A stretch of DNA of 64,000 nucleotides from Alteromonas mediterranea DE (GTDB taxonomy: Bacteria > Pseudomonadota > Gammaproteobacteria > Enterobacterales > Alteromonadaceae): NCBI RefSeq assembly GCF_000020585.3, contig NC_011138.3, forward strand, positions 347,501 through 411,500, in the 5' to 3' direction. The notes beneath the pieces are model-generated. The model did no database searches. It was not told where the DNA came from and saw nothing but the letters and a program-made list of their open reading frames with translations. Below are positions 8,575-16,763 of this stretch, in pieces. Each line of letters begins with the position of its first letter. Position 1 is the first letter of the stretch. The position numbers were made by a program, and so were the translations under genes.

Positions 8575-8886
8575 TTACATGTTGAGAACCTGCAAAGACC
8601 GCTTTACCTGCTCTAACTCTTGAGCACTCAACTCACGTAACTCTGCGTCAGAAGCCTCTGAAATTTTCTTATTTGCGTCATCAATTTGTTGCTCAATCCG
8701 AGCCAGTCGCCTGTTGACTTCTGAACTCGAAAGGGTGGCATTTTCCAGCAAAATCAAGTCACGATTAATTTCATCAATTTGTGCTTTAAGACCAGTTAAT
8801 CCTCTGTAAAAATCGCCATGCTCACGATCATTTGGATGTGCGAGCGATGATGACATCACAAGAAACAAACATATCCATCTTTTCAT
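8575..8886 (-). CDS. Small exported coiled-coil protein
   Basis: 103 aa. MKRWICLFLVMSSSLAHP is a short signal peptide with likely cleavage after SSLA. The mature part is almost entirely heptad helix (DFYRGLTGLKAQIDEINRDL, then VNRRLARIEQQIDDANKKIS and LSAQELEQVKRSLQVLNM). This fits an Lpp-like or rod-forming periplasmic protein without a lipobox. It is the first gene of a two-gene minus-strand unit with 7810-8565. Function unknown. Confidence 0.65.
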   Translation of the reverse strand: MKRWICLFLVMSSSLAHPNDREHGDFYRGLTGLKAQIDEINRDLILLENATLSSSEVNRRLARIEQQIDDANKKISEASDAELRELSAQELEQVKRSLQVLNM

Positions 8887-8985
8887 AAACTATTTCCTTG
8901 TTACAAGTAACCACAATGCCAATTCAATATGGGTAGAACATACGTTCACAATATCGAAATCGTCACAGCAATGACTAAAAGTTTT

Positions 8986-11103
8986 TTAGTCAGGGCGCAG
9001 AAGAGAGCTCATAAACAGACCAGTAGGATCGTATTGTTGTTTTAATAATTTCAAACGAGCTGTGTGTTGGCCGTAGTAAAGAGCAAGTGACGACCCATTC
9101 CCCATGTCATAATTTTGGTAAGAATGACCATTAAAAAACGGTAATAGCAAATCGAAAGATTTATTCACCCAATCGATAACTTCAGTATCGTCACATTCAG
9201 CTTGAGTGATCCCTGTGATACTACAGACGAAAGAAGCGTTGCGGTGAATAAATGCCGAATCGTCAGCGTTTACATCCTGAATAGCGCCACAAAGCGGGTC
9301 TAGCATAAATCCACCTGAATTTCCCGGACAAGCTCGGTAACACGATAAAAGTGTTTCAATGAATTCGTCTGATAGCTCGCCTTCAATTATGCCATTTCGC
9401 CAATACAAACTCAGATCACTATCGTAGTCATTGGATTGGCATTCAACGTATTGCGACCGCCTACTTAACAATTTGGCACCGTCTTGCCATTTGGCTACAG
9501 AATCCAAACCCTGCACCGAGTCCTCACTAAACCCCATTATCGAAATTCGAGCTTTATCTTCCATCGATCGCGAGAGATATGCATATAGAAAAACCGATCT
9601 GTTATCACTGAGCACTGTTTTGCTATATTGCCTAAGAATAGATCGTGCGTGACATAATGGCCACTCGAGTATTCGGCCATCAATATTTTGGGGGGCATCG
9701 TGTAATTTAAACGTGATATCGGTCACAACGCCAAATTGACCATGGCCACACCCTTTTAATGCCCAAAATAACTCCGCATGTTGGGATTCTGTCACTTGTC
9801 TTACTTTACCGTCAGCAGTTATCAATCCAAACGCGAGCACATTGTAGCAACTCAAACCAAGCTTTCTGGACAAAAAACCGATCCCCCCTCCCAATGTTGC
9901 GCCGACAACACCAACATCGGGACAGGTACCCAAAGGAACCACTTTATTGTGTTGCGCTAGAAAATGGTCCAATTCACTATTTTTGACGCCTGCGCCGACG
10001 TTTACTGAGCTCTTATCAACATTCAGTACAGTTGTTTTAAACATCGACATATCAATTACAATTGCATTGTTAAGGACCGACATGCCACTTACACCATGCC
10101 CTTGACCCTTAATTGTAATGGATAAGCGCAACTGCTTTGCACATTTGACAATGTGTATAATATCGGTCTTTGTCTTAGGTTGAATAATTACTAACGGAAA
10201 ACGCGAAACACCTTGATTGAATACTTTCCTGTTTTCTTCATATTCTGCACTACCCGGTGACCAGAATGCGCCGCCAACAAGACTTGCCAGTTCTACCAGG
10301 CTTGTTTCAGTAGCACGCGTGTCAATTGAATCAGTTTTTGTCTGTTTTGCAGGTGAAACTTCAACAATACTCTCTAGTAAATTCCAACTACGACTTCCAA
10401 AAGTGTTTGGCGTGACATCGCTTAGCAATTGTCGCAGATATTGTGCAACTAATCGGGGAGGTAAAAGCTTGTTTGCCGAAAACATACTGCGCATTAACTC
10501 CGATGCAGGCAAAACTCGATTTGAGGCTTGCCTTATCGTTTCCTGCATTTTGGTGTCGACGTTTCCAGGAGCCACAGTTGTAAAAACAGCAATATCGTTA
10601 TCGACTTCAAGTTGAAAACACTGGCACAGCATATTTAATGATGCTTTGCTCACACAATAAGCTGAGGCGCCAGCAACGGGTTGTACTGGCAAATCACTGG
10701 TTAAAAACATCACGCGGCTATGACTAAATTTTTTTAAGCATATCTGCGTTAAAAGGCGAGGTACTTCGACATTTATCCATTGGGTTGCCTCCCACTCATC
10801 AGGGGCGACGTTGCTAATATCTCCAAATGGCATGACAACACCTGCGCAATGGATCAGGTAGCTAAAGTGAGTATGCTGATTGACAACGTTTTGAAGGCTT
10901 TTAATACAATCCCTATTAGTGAAATCGATACACTCGATTCTGACCCTATCCCCATAAGACCTTTTAAGCTGTTGTAAAGTTTCTGGATTTCTACAAAGTG
11001 CTACGATCTGGATAAAAGGGTAGGAGAGTAGAAGCTCTTTTGTAAGCGCAAGTCCTATACCAGAGCTAGCGCCTGATATTAGTGCTGTCTGTTGATACAA
11101 CAT
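8986..11103 (-). CDS. Fusion of short-chain dehydrogenase and berberine-bridge-type FAD oxidase
   Basis: 705 aa, cytoplasmic, two catalytic domains. Residues 1-250 are a classical SDR: GASSGIG at 11-17 for NAD(P), Ser136, and YCVSK with Tyr149 and Lys153. Residues about 285-705 are a PCMH/VAO-type FAD domain with C-terminal BBE-like region: KGQGHGVSG places His336 where FAD is covalently bound, and LGLSCYNVL places Cys419 where the second covalent bond forms in bicovalent flavoproteins. GATLGGGIGFLSRKLG is the family glycine motif. The two domains normally occur as separate proteins. A joint product could oxidise an alcohol or sugar and reduce or epimerise the product, but the substrate is unknown. 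The ATG at 11103 puts the dinucleotide motif at the usual place. Confidence 0.88.
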   Translation of the reverse strand: MLYQQTALISGASSGIGLALTKELLLSYPFIQIVALCRNPETLQQLKRSYGDRVRIECIDFTNRDCIKSLQNVVNQHTHFSYLIHCAGVVMPFGDISNVAPDEWEATQWINVEVPRLLTQICLKKFSHSRVMFLTSDLPVQPVAGASAYCVSKASLNMLCQCFQLEVDNDIAVFTTVAPGNVDTKMQETIRQASNRVLPASELMRSMFSANKLLPPRLVAQYLRQLLSDVTPNTFGSRSWNLLESIVEVSPAKQTKTDSIDTRATETSLVELASLVGGAFWSPGSAEYEENRKVFNQGVSRFPLVIIQPKTKTDIIHIVKCAKQLRLSITIKGQGHGVSGMSVLNNAIVIDMSMFKTTVLNVDKSSVNVGAGVKNSELDHFLAQHNKVVPLGTCPDVGVVGATLGGGIGFLSRKLGLSCYNVLAFGLITADGKVRQVTESQHAELFWALKGCGHGQFGVVTDITFKLHDAPQNIDGRILEWPLCHARSILRQYSKTVLSDNRSVFLYAYLSRSMEDKARISIMGFSEDSVQGLDSVAKWQDGAKLLSRRSQYVECQSNDYDSDLSLYWRNGIIEGELSDEFIETLLSCYRACPGNSGGFMLDPLCGAIQDVNADDSAFIHRNASFVCSITGITQAECDDTEVIDWVNKSFDLLLPFFNGHSYQNYDMGNGSSLALYYGQHTARLKLLKQQYDPTGLFMSSLLRPD

Positions 11104-11311
11104 CTTAAAAGCCTATTTCGTAGAAGAGTGAAAGCTCACTTATATGTTTGATAGCTTCAGCATAAGTAAAGTCCTTGAATGGATAAATAAAGTTAATGAT
11201 TTGATTACAGAAATGTAATCAAACCGTAATCGATTCGTTGTGATGCTTTGATCTGAATCAACTACAGTTGAAATGAAATCACTACGATTAAATACATAAA
11301 CATTTTATTAA

Positions 11312-11710
11312 GGTGCCTACGACGAACAAGGACAACTAGATATCACAGCCAATGGGTTTGATATCAACTTTATTAGTACTCACGCCATCATCAGAGGCGA
11401 GTATATTAAAACTGAAACGGACTCATTTGTTGAGCGAGATCATGAGCAAACTATTGACTCATTTTCACGCAATGGATGGTTTTTACAAGGTACTTTCTTC
11501 GTTGGGCATGCTTTTCAATCCCTAGGTAGTACTGAATTGGTCCTTGAATATGCTGAAACCAATAAAATTGAAGAAGCGGAGCGCTGGATGGTAGGTGTCA
11601 ACTATTGGTTGGACCCTCGTTCAGTTATTAAGGTGGGCTATGAAGATACAGACGTAGTTGAAGGCCCTGATGATACACGGTTTGCTGTGCAATTCAGCTA
11701 TGGATTCTAG
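11312..11710 (+). pseudogene. 3' remnant of an outer-membrane beta-barrel (porin-like) gene
   Basis: An open frame of 132 codons with no usable start codon near its beginning; a TAA lies immediately upstream at 11309-11311. The product has the alternating hydrophobic/polar strands and closing aromatic residue of an outer-membrane barrel: STHAIIRGEYIKTETD, then WFLQGTFFVGHAF, WMVGVNYWLDPRSVIKVGYE, and the C-terminal RFAVQFSYGF ending in Phe. The WLDPxSVxKxxYE stretch resembles phosphate/carboxylate-type porins of metal islands. The 5' part is missing, so this is a truncated relic. It ends 8 nt before the cytochrome gene start. Confidence 0.7.
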
Positions 11711-11718
11711 GGGATATC

Positions 11719-12243
11719 ATGAACAAGAAATTAATTATATGTGCACTAATCACATTTATTTCGTTACCGAACTTGGCAGACGATGAAACCACACTTTCTG
11801 GCGCAGAGTTAATTAATAACAACTGTGCGCGTTGTCATAACAGTAGGCCTGTGCGTGAGTTTTCTATCAGTGAGTGGAGAGTGATCATGCCACACATGCG
11901 CGAAAAAGCGCATTTAACCGGCAGCGAAGTATAAGCCATTCTTGAATTCATGGAAATAGCTTCTAGTCCTGCTCAACCGGTAGAGGTGACTCTGGCTAAA
12001 TCATTAACAGTCAATCCACGTGACGTACTCACTCGATATGGTTGTCAGGGGTGTCATCAAGTGCAAGGCGCAGGCGGAACACTCGGTCCATCGCTGGATA
12101 ATGTTATTAGCGAAAAAGGCAGGGCATTCTTTTTGCGCAAAGTTAAGGAGCCTCAATTTAATAACTCGTCGTCCGCAATGCCGCAAATGCCGATTACAGA
12201 TGATGAGCTTGAAGCTTTAGCTGAGTTTTTATCGTCCATATAG
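11719..12243 (+). pseudogene. Diheme cytochrome c gene interrupted by one in-frame TAA
   Basis: Both halves are in the same frame. The first (11719-11934) has a signal peptide (MNKKLIICALITFISLPNLA) and heme motif CARCH; the second (to 12243) has heme motif CQGCH and an axial-Met region (MPQMPITDDELEALAEFLSS). Between them TAA at 11932-11934 breaks LTGSEV-stop-AILEFMEIA. A single C-to-T change from CAA (Gln) would restore a continuous 174-residue diheme protein, so this looks like a recent nonsense mutation or a base-calling error. An intact product would be a small periplasmic electron carrier. The gene sits at the head of the Met-rich/electron-transfer block. Confidence 0.8.
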
Positions 12244-12247
12244 CCTA

Positions 12248-12278
12248 TTGACCTGAGTCTAAGACATTAGATTAAGGT
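12248..12278 (+). promoter_or_regulatory. Candidate MerR-type promoter before the Met-rich gene
   Basis: TTGACC (12248-12253), a 19-bp spacer, then TAAGGT (12273-12278). The over-long 19-bp spacer is the hallmark of MerR-family promoters. The same -35 (TTGACC followed by TG) and 19-bp spacing occur before the window's own merR gene at 28771. Within the spacer TCTAA and TTAGA form an imperfect dyad. The -10 match is weak, so this is a candidate only. Confidence 0.4.
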
Positions 12279-12339
12279 GACAAGACGTAAACTTTAAACC
12301 TAAAACGCTCAACTGAGCATAATCAAAGGAAACAATCTT

Positions 12340-12771
12340 ATGAAAAAGCTTACTTCACTATTACTGGCCAGTGCTTTAGTCGTTGCGCCAATAGCGACTT
12401 CTTTTGCATATCAACAGACTGACAAATCTGATATGCCGATGATGGATGGTCAGATGATGCAAAAGATGCAGACGCATATGGAAGAAATGCGCGCAGTATT
12501 GGATGCCGTTAAGAGTGAATCGGATCCGGAGAAGCGCGAAGCCATGTTGCATGAGCATGCCCAAAAGATGCAAGACATGATGGGCATGATGGAAGGAAGC
12601 GACTCGATGGGGATGAAAGCGGGAAAAGGAATGAAACACAAACACACTGATATGTCCACCGAAGACAAAATGAAAATGATGGAACAGCGTATGTCGATGA
12701 TGGAAGACATGATGAGCCAAATGATGGGGCACACCGCTGAAAAGTCTAAACCAATACATAAACACAAATAG
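12340..12771 (+). CDS. Exported Met/His-rich protein, probable periplasmic copper binder
   Basis: 143 aa with a standard signal peptide (cleavage near TSFA-YQQ). The mature protein is dominated by methionine: MPMMDGQMMQKMQTHMEEM, then MQDMMGMMEGSDSMGMK and KMMEQRMSMMEDMMSQMMG. It also has His clusters (KGMKHKHTD, KPIHKHK). Such Met motifs bind Cu(I), and similar proteins occur in copper operons. The helical, charged background suggests an extended helical sponge rather than an enzyme. It opens a run of same-strand genes reaching the hydrogenase, behind a candidate MerR-type promoter. No named family recognised. Confidence 0.85.
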   Translation: MKKLTSLLLASALVVAPIATSFAYQQTDKSDMPMMDGQMMQKMQTHMEEMRAVLDAVKSESDPEKREAMLHEHAQKMQDMMGMMEGSDSMGMKAGKGMKHKHTDMSTEDKMKMMEQRMSMMEDMMSQMMGHTAEKSKPIHKHK

Positions 12772-12843
12772 AGCTAATCACCACGTTACGAGGCAGGAGG
12801 TGACCTGCTGTCTCGCTTATTTCAATAATCACAGGAGTTTTAC

Positions 12844-13200
12844 ATGAATAAATTAATTAAGTTTTTTTCAATTGTAGTCTTGTCAGTTGGACTCCTCGGA
12901 GGATGCGCAAGCCAGGTTTATCACGACTACATCATGAGTGGGCAAGTTGTTACAGTCGATGATAAGCAAGCAGTGGTATGTGTATCTGATACGGATGGTT
13001 TGAAGGAACATCAAGTTTTTAATGTCTATAGAACTGTCTACGACCCTACAGCAATCTCAGAAGGTGAAAACAGCTATTCACGAGAGTTCGTTGGGAAAAT
13101 TCGTCTTGGAAAAACTAAGGATAAGCACTTCGCGGAAGCTATTGTGCTGGATGGCGAAATTACGCGTTATGACATGGTCGAGTTTGACCGTGGTTTTTGA
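12844..13200 (+). CDS. Small lipoprotein of unknown function
   Basis: 118 aa. MNKLIKFFSIVVLSVGLLGGC is a lipoprotein signal with lipobox LGGC (Cys21). The rest is beta-rich (VVTVDDKQAVVCVSDTDG, then VFNVYRTVYDP, FVGKIRLGKTKDKHFAEAIV and DMVEFDRGF), with a pattern like small SH3/OB-type domains seen in envelope lipoproteins with bound-nucleotide or flagellar-type folds. Residue after Cys is Ala-Ser, so outer-membrane sorting is expected. There is a good AGGAG site upstream (12831-12836). Function unknown; it sits between two Met-rich proteins. Confidence 0.72.
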   Translation: MNKLIKFFSIVVLSVGLLGGCASQVYHDYIMSGQVVTVDDKQAVVCVSDTDGLKEHQVFNVYRTVYDPTAISEGENSYSREFVGKIRLGKTKDKHFAEAIVLDGEITRYDMVEFDRGF

Positions 13201-13228
13201 TTAATATTTTAATTAGGAGTATGCCGTT

Positions 13229-14074
13229 GTGAATAATAGAGTTTATCACCAACCCTACCGTATAGCGGTTATTGTGACGCTGGTATTAGTGAGTGTCTTA
13301 TTCACAACCGCGTGCTCAGCAGTACCACAAAGTACTGAGCCAGACAAAAAAAACAATTCATCAGAAACTAAAGAAACTCAGCCTGAGTTAAACGTTGATG
13401 ACTTCGCTAAAATCCAAACCGCTTTGCGCTCGTTAGACAATTCATTAGCGACCCAGCCAAAAAGCAATGAGAGTGTAAATCCGAGTGATACCAGTGTTTC
13501 ACTCAATACATCATCAATGCCACTTTCAGCAACAAACACAATGAAAATGGGAAAGAGTAAGAATAAAGGCATGATGCCAATGCGCGGGAAATCGTGCATG
13601 GGAATGATGTGCAAAATGATGATGAAAAACAGCTCAATGATGGGTACACCACCTGAACAAAATAAAACACAGATATCTGGTTCTCCATTAAATGAAAGCT
13701 TACCCGGTGTCAGTGGAGCGCTGCATTTATACCACGTTGGAGAGCAAGCTTTTTTCTTAAACCACAAAGAGACACTCGAATTGACCGATGGTCAGTACCA
13801 AACGCTTCTCACGATCCGAACTGAATGGGAGTCTACTCAACAAAGCTTTACGCTGCAGCGAAGTGCGTTAGAAGCATCGTTGTGGGAATTGACCGCTCAG
13901 GGGCTACCTCAATACGACAATATCAAAGACACCATTGCTGAAATAGAAGCCACAAACAGCGCCTTGCGGTTGCAGTTTATTACATCGGTAGGGAAAGCGG
14001 TATCAGTATTAACGCCCTCTCAGATCGCTAAGATAAATAGCCTGTGGATGGCCGAACAAACAGGTGAGTTATGA
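13229..14074 (+). CDS. Met-rich lipoprotein with a Spy/CpxP-like C-terminal domain
   Basis: 281 aa from GTG at 13229 (AGGAG at 13215). Residues 1-29 form a signal sequence ending VLFTTAC, a plausible lipobox. A low-complexity linker follows, then a Met/Cys block (MGKSKNKGMMPMRGKSCMGM, MCKMMMKNSSMMG) suited to Cu(I). The C-terminal 100 residues (LNHKETLELTDGQYQTLLTI, then a helical stretch ending LTPSQIAKINSLW) follow the Spy/CpxP/ZraP pattern with LTxxQ-type repeats. Such proteins act as periplasmic metal sensors or chaperones. The stop overlaps the next gene by 4 nt (ATGA), indicating translational coupling with the flavin reductase. Confidence 0.78.
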   Translation: MNNRVYHQPYRIAVIVTLVLVSVLFTTACSAVPQSTEPDKKNNSSETKETQPELNVDDFAKIQTALRSLDNSLATQPKSNESVNPSDTSVSLNTSSMPLSATNTMKMGKSKNKGMMPMRGKSCMGMMCKMMMKNSSMMGTPPEQNKTQISGSPLNESLPGVSGALHLYHVGEQAFFLNHKETLELTDGQYQTLLTIRTEWESTQQSFTLQRSALEASLWELTAQGLPQYDNIKDTIAEIEATNSALRLQFITSVGKAVSVLTPSQIAKINSLWMAEQTGEL

Positions 14075-16005
14075 GCATGTGGTGGCCACACACATCATTT
14101 TTTCTGCGTTACGCCGTCATTTTGAACGTTATGCTGTTATTCGCAACGACGAGCAGTTACGCACAGCAACAGCCAGAGGATAGTGAGCATGCGAGCCACC
14201 ATCCTGAAGCTACCAATGATCCCACTGTCAACGCTAATACGGATGTTTTGCCGACTGCTACACAAGGTAAAGGACCGCTGGGCAATGCTGACGCCATGAT
14301 GGGACCCGGTATGGCAAAAGGCATGGATAAAATGATGGAGAAAATGGGTGCACCCAAACCTAAAGATCTCTATCCCACGCTAATGCGCATGCATTCAGCT
14401 ACACCCGAACAAAGAGAGACTGTTCTGATTAAAGCAACCGCAAGAATGCAACAAGGAAGTGAGCAACTTGCTACAGGTTTTGATTGGCTTGCCCGCGCAG
14501 CTGCCACTGATGACTATTCCCAAATGCAAATGGCTGTTGAAACAGTTAAAGAGGGTATAGCCCATTTTGACAGTGGTCTTGCTGCGAAACGTGCCATACA
14601 AGACGGGCAAGAACCACGAAGAGTGGCATTAACCTGGTTCAAGTCACAAATGAATTTGCTTCCCAGTGCGCCGGAAAAAGGTACTTCAACCCTATTTGGT
14701 ATGACACCGTTTCACAGCGCAGTGATGCTCGTTTTACTCATATTTACAATTGTTATGGTGTATGTGTATGGATTTAAGATGCGCAGAGCTGCCGCGCTGC
14801 TCGAAGAGCTTAAGTCTACTGACACCGCAAGCACATCTGCGCCAACGACAAAAGTTTCCTCTGTTGTCGAATCTAATCCGGCTGCCCAGCAGCATGCTTC
14901 GGCACCTGCGCAAAGTAGCGAGCCAGCATTGTCATCCACTGCCTCATCGCGCAAGGGCACGTTTAGTGGCGGTATGGTAGTAACCGCGATTTTTAATGAA
15001 ACCCATGATGTTAAAACGTTACGTCTAGCCAGCCCAGATGGAAAAACCATTCCATTTGATTTCGAACCAGGTCAATTTGTCACGTTCACACTGAACATCG
15101 ATGGTTTTGAAAAGCCAGTTAAGCGCTCATACACCATTGCATCATCGCCCACTGAACAGTATTACTTTGAAGTTACGATAAAACGAGAGGAGTTCGGTGT
15201 GGTTTCTCGTTATATGCATGATGCGGTTGAGGTAGGAAATACGCTTTCAATTAAAGCCCCCGGCGGTAAATTTTATTTCAATGGTCATGGTGCAAACAGC
15301 GTTGTGTTGATTTCTGGGGGAGTGGGGATCACACCGATGATGAGCGCTGTCCGCTACTTAACGACGACGTGCTGGGACGGAGATATTTATTTTCTGTTTT
15401 GTACGCGAACGTCCAACGACTTTATTTTTGAGCAGGAATTAAAATATCTGCAAGCACGTCACCCTCGGTTAAAAGTACTGGTCAGTATGACTCAAGCAGA
15501 GGGTACATCCTGGATGGGTCCCCAAGGCCGCTTCTCATCCGCAATGATAAACGAATTTGTGCCAGATATTGCCTCAAAAACTGCGCATATTTGTGGTCCT
15601 CCTGCAATGATGGATGCAACGAAAAAAATGCTAGCCGAATTGGGTATGCCTGACACGCATATTAAAACCGAAGCGTTTGGGGCTGCTAAACCAAAGCCCG
15701 CCCCCGTTAAACCTCAATTAGCCACTAACACCAACGCAGGCAACAACAGACAAGTACGGTTTAGTCTTTCAGACGTCGAAGCCCACGCGGGTCCGGATGA
15801 GACCGTATTAGACGTCGCTGATGGACTCGATGTAGATATAGAGAATTCATGCAGAGCGGGTTCGTGCGGGAGTTGTAAGGTGAAACTGCTACGTGGTGAC
15901 GTCGATATGGAGGTTGATGATGGGCTGGAACCTGAAGATAAGATCAGTGGGTATATTCTGGCGTGCCAAGCTATCCCTAAATCTGATGTGGAGGTTGAGG
16001 CTTAA
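14071..16005 (+). CDS. Membrane-tethered flavin (FNR-type) reductase with C-terminal 2Fe-2S ferredoxin and Met/His-rich periplasmic N-terminus
   Basis: 644 aa in five parts: signal sequence (about 1-31); periplasmic region (32-215) with His/Met clusters such as HASHHPE and MMGPGMAKGMDKMMEKMG; TM helix 216-236 followed by positive charge (KMRRA); FNR domain (300-535) with RSYTIAS for FAD (Arg352), GGVGITPMMS (416-425) and CGPPAMM (508) for NAD(P)H; and plant-type ferredoxin (560-644) with Cys594, Cys599, Cys602 and Cys632. It should pass electrons between cytoplasmic NAD(P)H and a membrane partner. It overlaps the b-type gene downstream by 1 nt. The redox half is conventional; the joined copper-type N-terminus is not. 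Direction of flow is unknown. Confidence 0.85.
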   Translation: MSMWWPHTSFFLRYAVILNVMLLFATTSSYAQQQPEDSEHASHHPEATNDPTVNANTDVLPTATQGKGPLGNADAMMGPGMAKGMDKMMEKMGAPKPKDLYPTLMRMHSATPEQRETVLIKATARMQQGSEQLATGFDWLARAAATDDYSQMQMAVETVKEGIAHFDSGLAAKRAIQDGQEPRRVALTWFKSQMNLLPSAPEKGTSTLFGMTPFHSAVMLVLLIFTIVMVYVYGFKMRRAAALLEELKSTDTASTSAPTTKVSSVVESNPAAQQHASAPAQSSEPALSSTASSRKGTFSGGMVVTAIFNETHDVKTLRLASPDGKTIPFDFEPGQFVTFTLNIDGFEKPVKRSYTIASSPTEQYYFEVTIKREEFGVVSRYMHDAVEVGNTLSIKAPGGKFYFNGHGANSVVLISGGVGITPMMSAVRYLTTTCWDGDIYFLFCTRTSNDFIFEQELKYLQARHPRLKVLVSMTQAEGTSWMGPQGRFSSAMINEFVPDIASKTAHICGPPAMMDATKKMLAELGMPDTHIKTEAFGAAKPKPAPVKPQLATNTNAGNNRQVRFSLSDVEAHAGPDETVLDVADGLDVDIENSCRAGSCGSCKVKLLRGDVDMEVDDGLEPEDKISGYILACQAIPKSDVEVEA

Positions 16006-16763
16006 TGAATTCTCAAGAGCGCACAATTGTAAGCAGCTTGGTTGTCCTAATGATCCTGCTATGGCTCGGTTTTGTATGGCATAGAGACCCAGCATTCCCA
16101 GGCAGTTTTATTGGATTTGGCGTGGGTTTAAGCGCTTCGGTATTAATGCTTATCCCATTGGTATACATGATCATTAAGCGTAACAAATCACTTAAGAAAG
16201 TCGTGACGAAGCACATCGCTATGCCAACGCTCCTGCGTATACATATCTATGCTGGTGTGCTGGGGCCTATTCTAGCGCTGATCCATAGCGCCCATCGTTT
16301 TGATAGTGCTACTGGAGTTTCGCTAGTTATCTTTATGATGGTCGTTGTGATCAGTGGGTTTGTGGGTCGATATGTACTCGGTCTTATTTCATCGAATGTG
16401 AAAGAGAAAAAACGCCAAGTAAATGAACTCCACGTTGCGCTTTCTAACGCAAAACAGGCGTTGAAAGACGCAGTCTGTGATGTCAGATATTCGACGTTTG
16501 CCCAAACATCCGCACGACATATTCCTTACATTACGTTAAATGTGCCTACTTCAGCACAAAGTAAATTGTTCAAACAAGAAAGCCAGGTTCTGTCCATCAT
16601 TGATACAATTTCCGATGTTGAGTACAGCATTCTCATTCATGACACCGCGAAGGTGTGGTTTGCTCGTTGGTTAAAATTTCACATCGTGATTTCAATGACA
16701 CTTTATGTAGTCCTGTTTTTTCACATTTTCAGTGAAGTTTACTTTGGACTGCGCTGGTTATGA
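16005..16763 (+). CDS. b-type cytochrome-like membrane protein (ferric-reductase-like)
   Basis: 252 aa, about five TM helices (roughly 8-25, 35-57, 77-97, 104-127, 222-246). Histidines lie inside or at the ends of helices: LRIHIYAGVLGPILALIHSAHRFD and LKFHIVISMTLYVVLFFHIF. Such pairs can hold heme b as in ferric-reductase or diheme b proteins. A soluble loop of about 95 residues (130-220) separates helices four and five. It overlaps the FNR gene by 1 nt and the heptaheme cytochrome by 4 nt, so the three proteins are made together and probably form a transmembrane electron path. Heme binding is inferred from His placement only. Confidence 0.7.
   Translation: MNSQERTIVSSLVVLMILLWLGFVWHRDPAFPGSFIGFGVGLSASVLMLIPLVYMIIKRNKSLKKVVTKHIAMPTLLRIHIYAGVLGPILALIHSAHRFDSATGVSLVIFMMVVVISGFVGRYVLGLISSNVKEKKRQVNELHVALSNAKQALKDAVCDVRYSTFAQTSARHIPYITLNVPTSAQSKLFKQESQVLSIIDTISDVEYSILIHDTAKVWFARWLKFHIVISMTLYVVLFFHIFSEVYFGLRWL

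Noticed and set aside
12376..12765. Minus-strand frame of 129 codons, extremely His-rich
   Set aside because: It is the mirror of the Met-rich gene at 12340: each ATG reads as CAT (His) on the other strand. No ribosome site or independent support.
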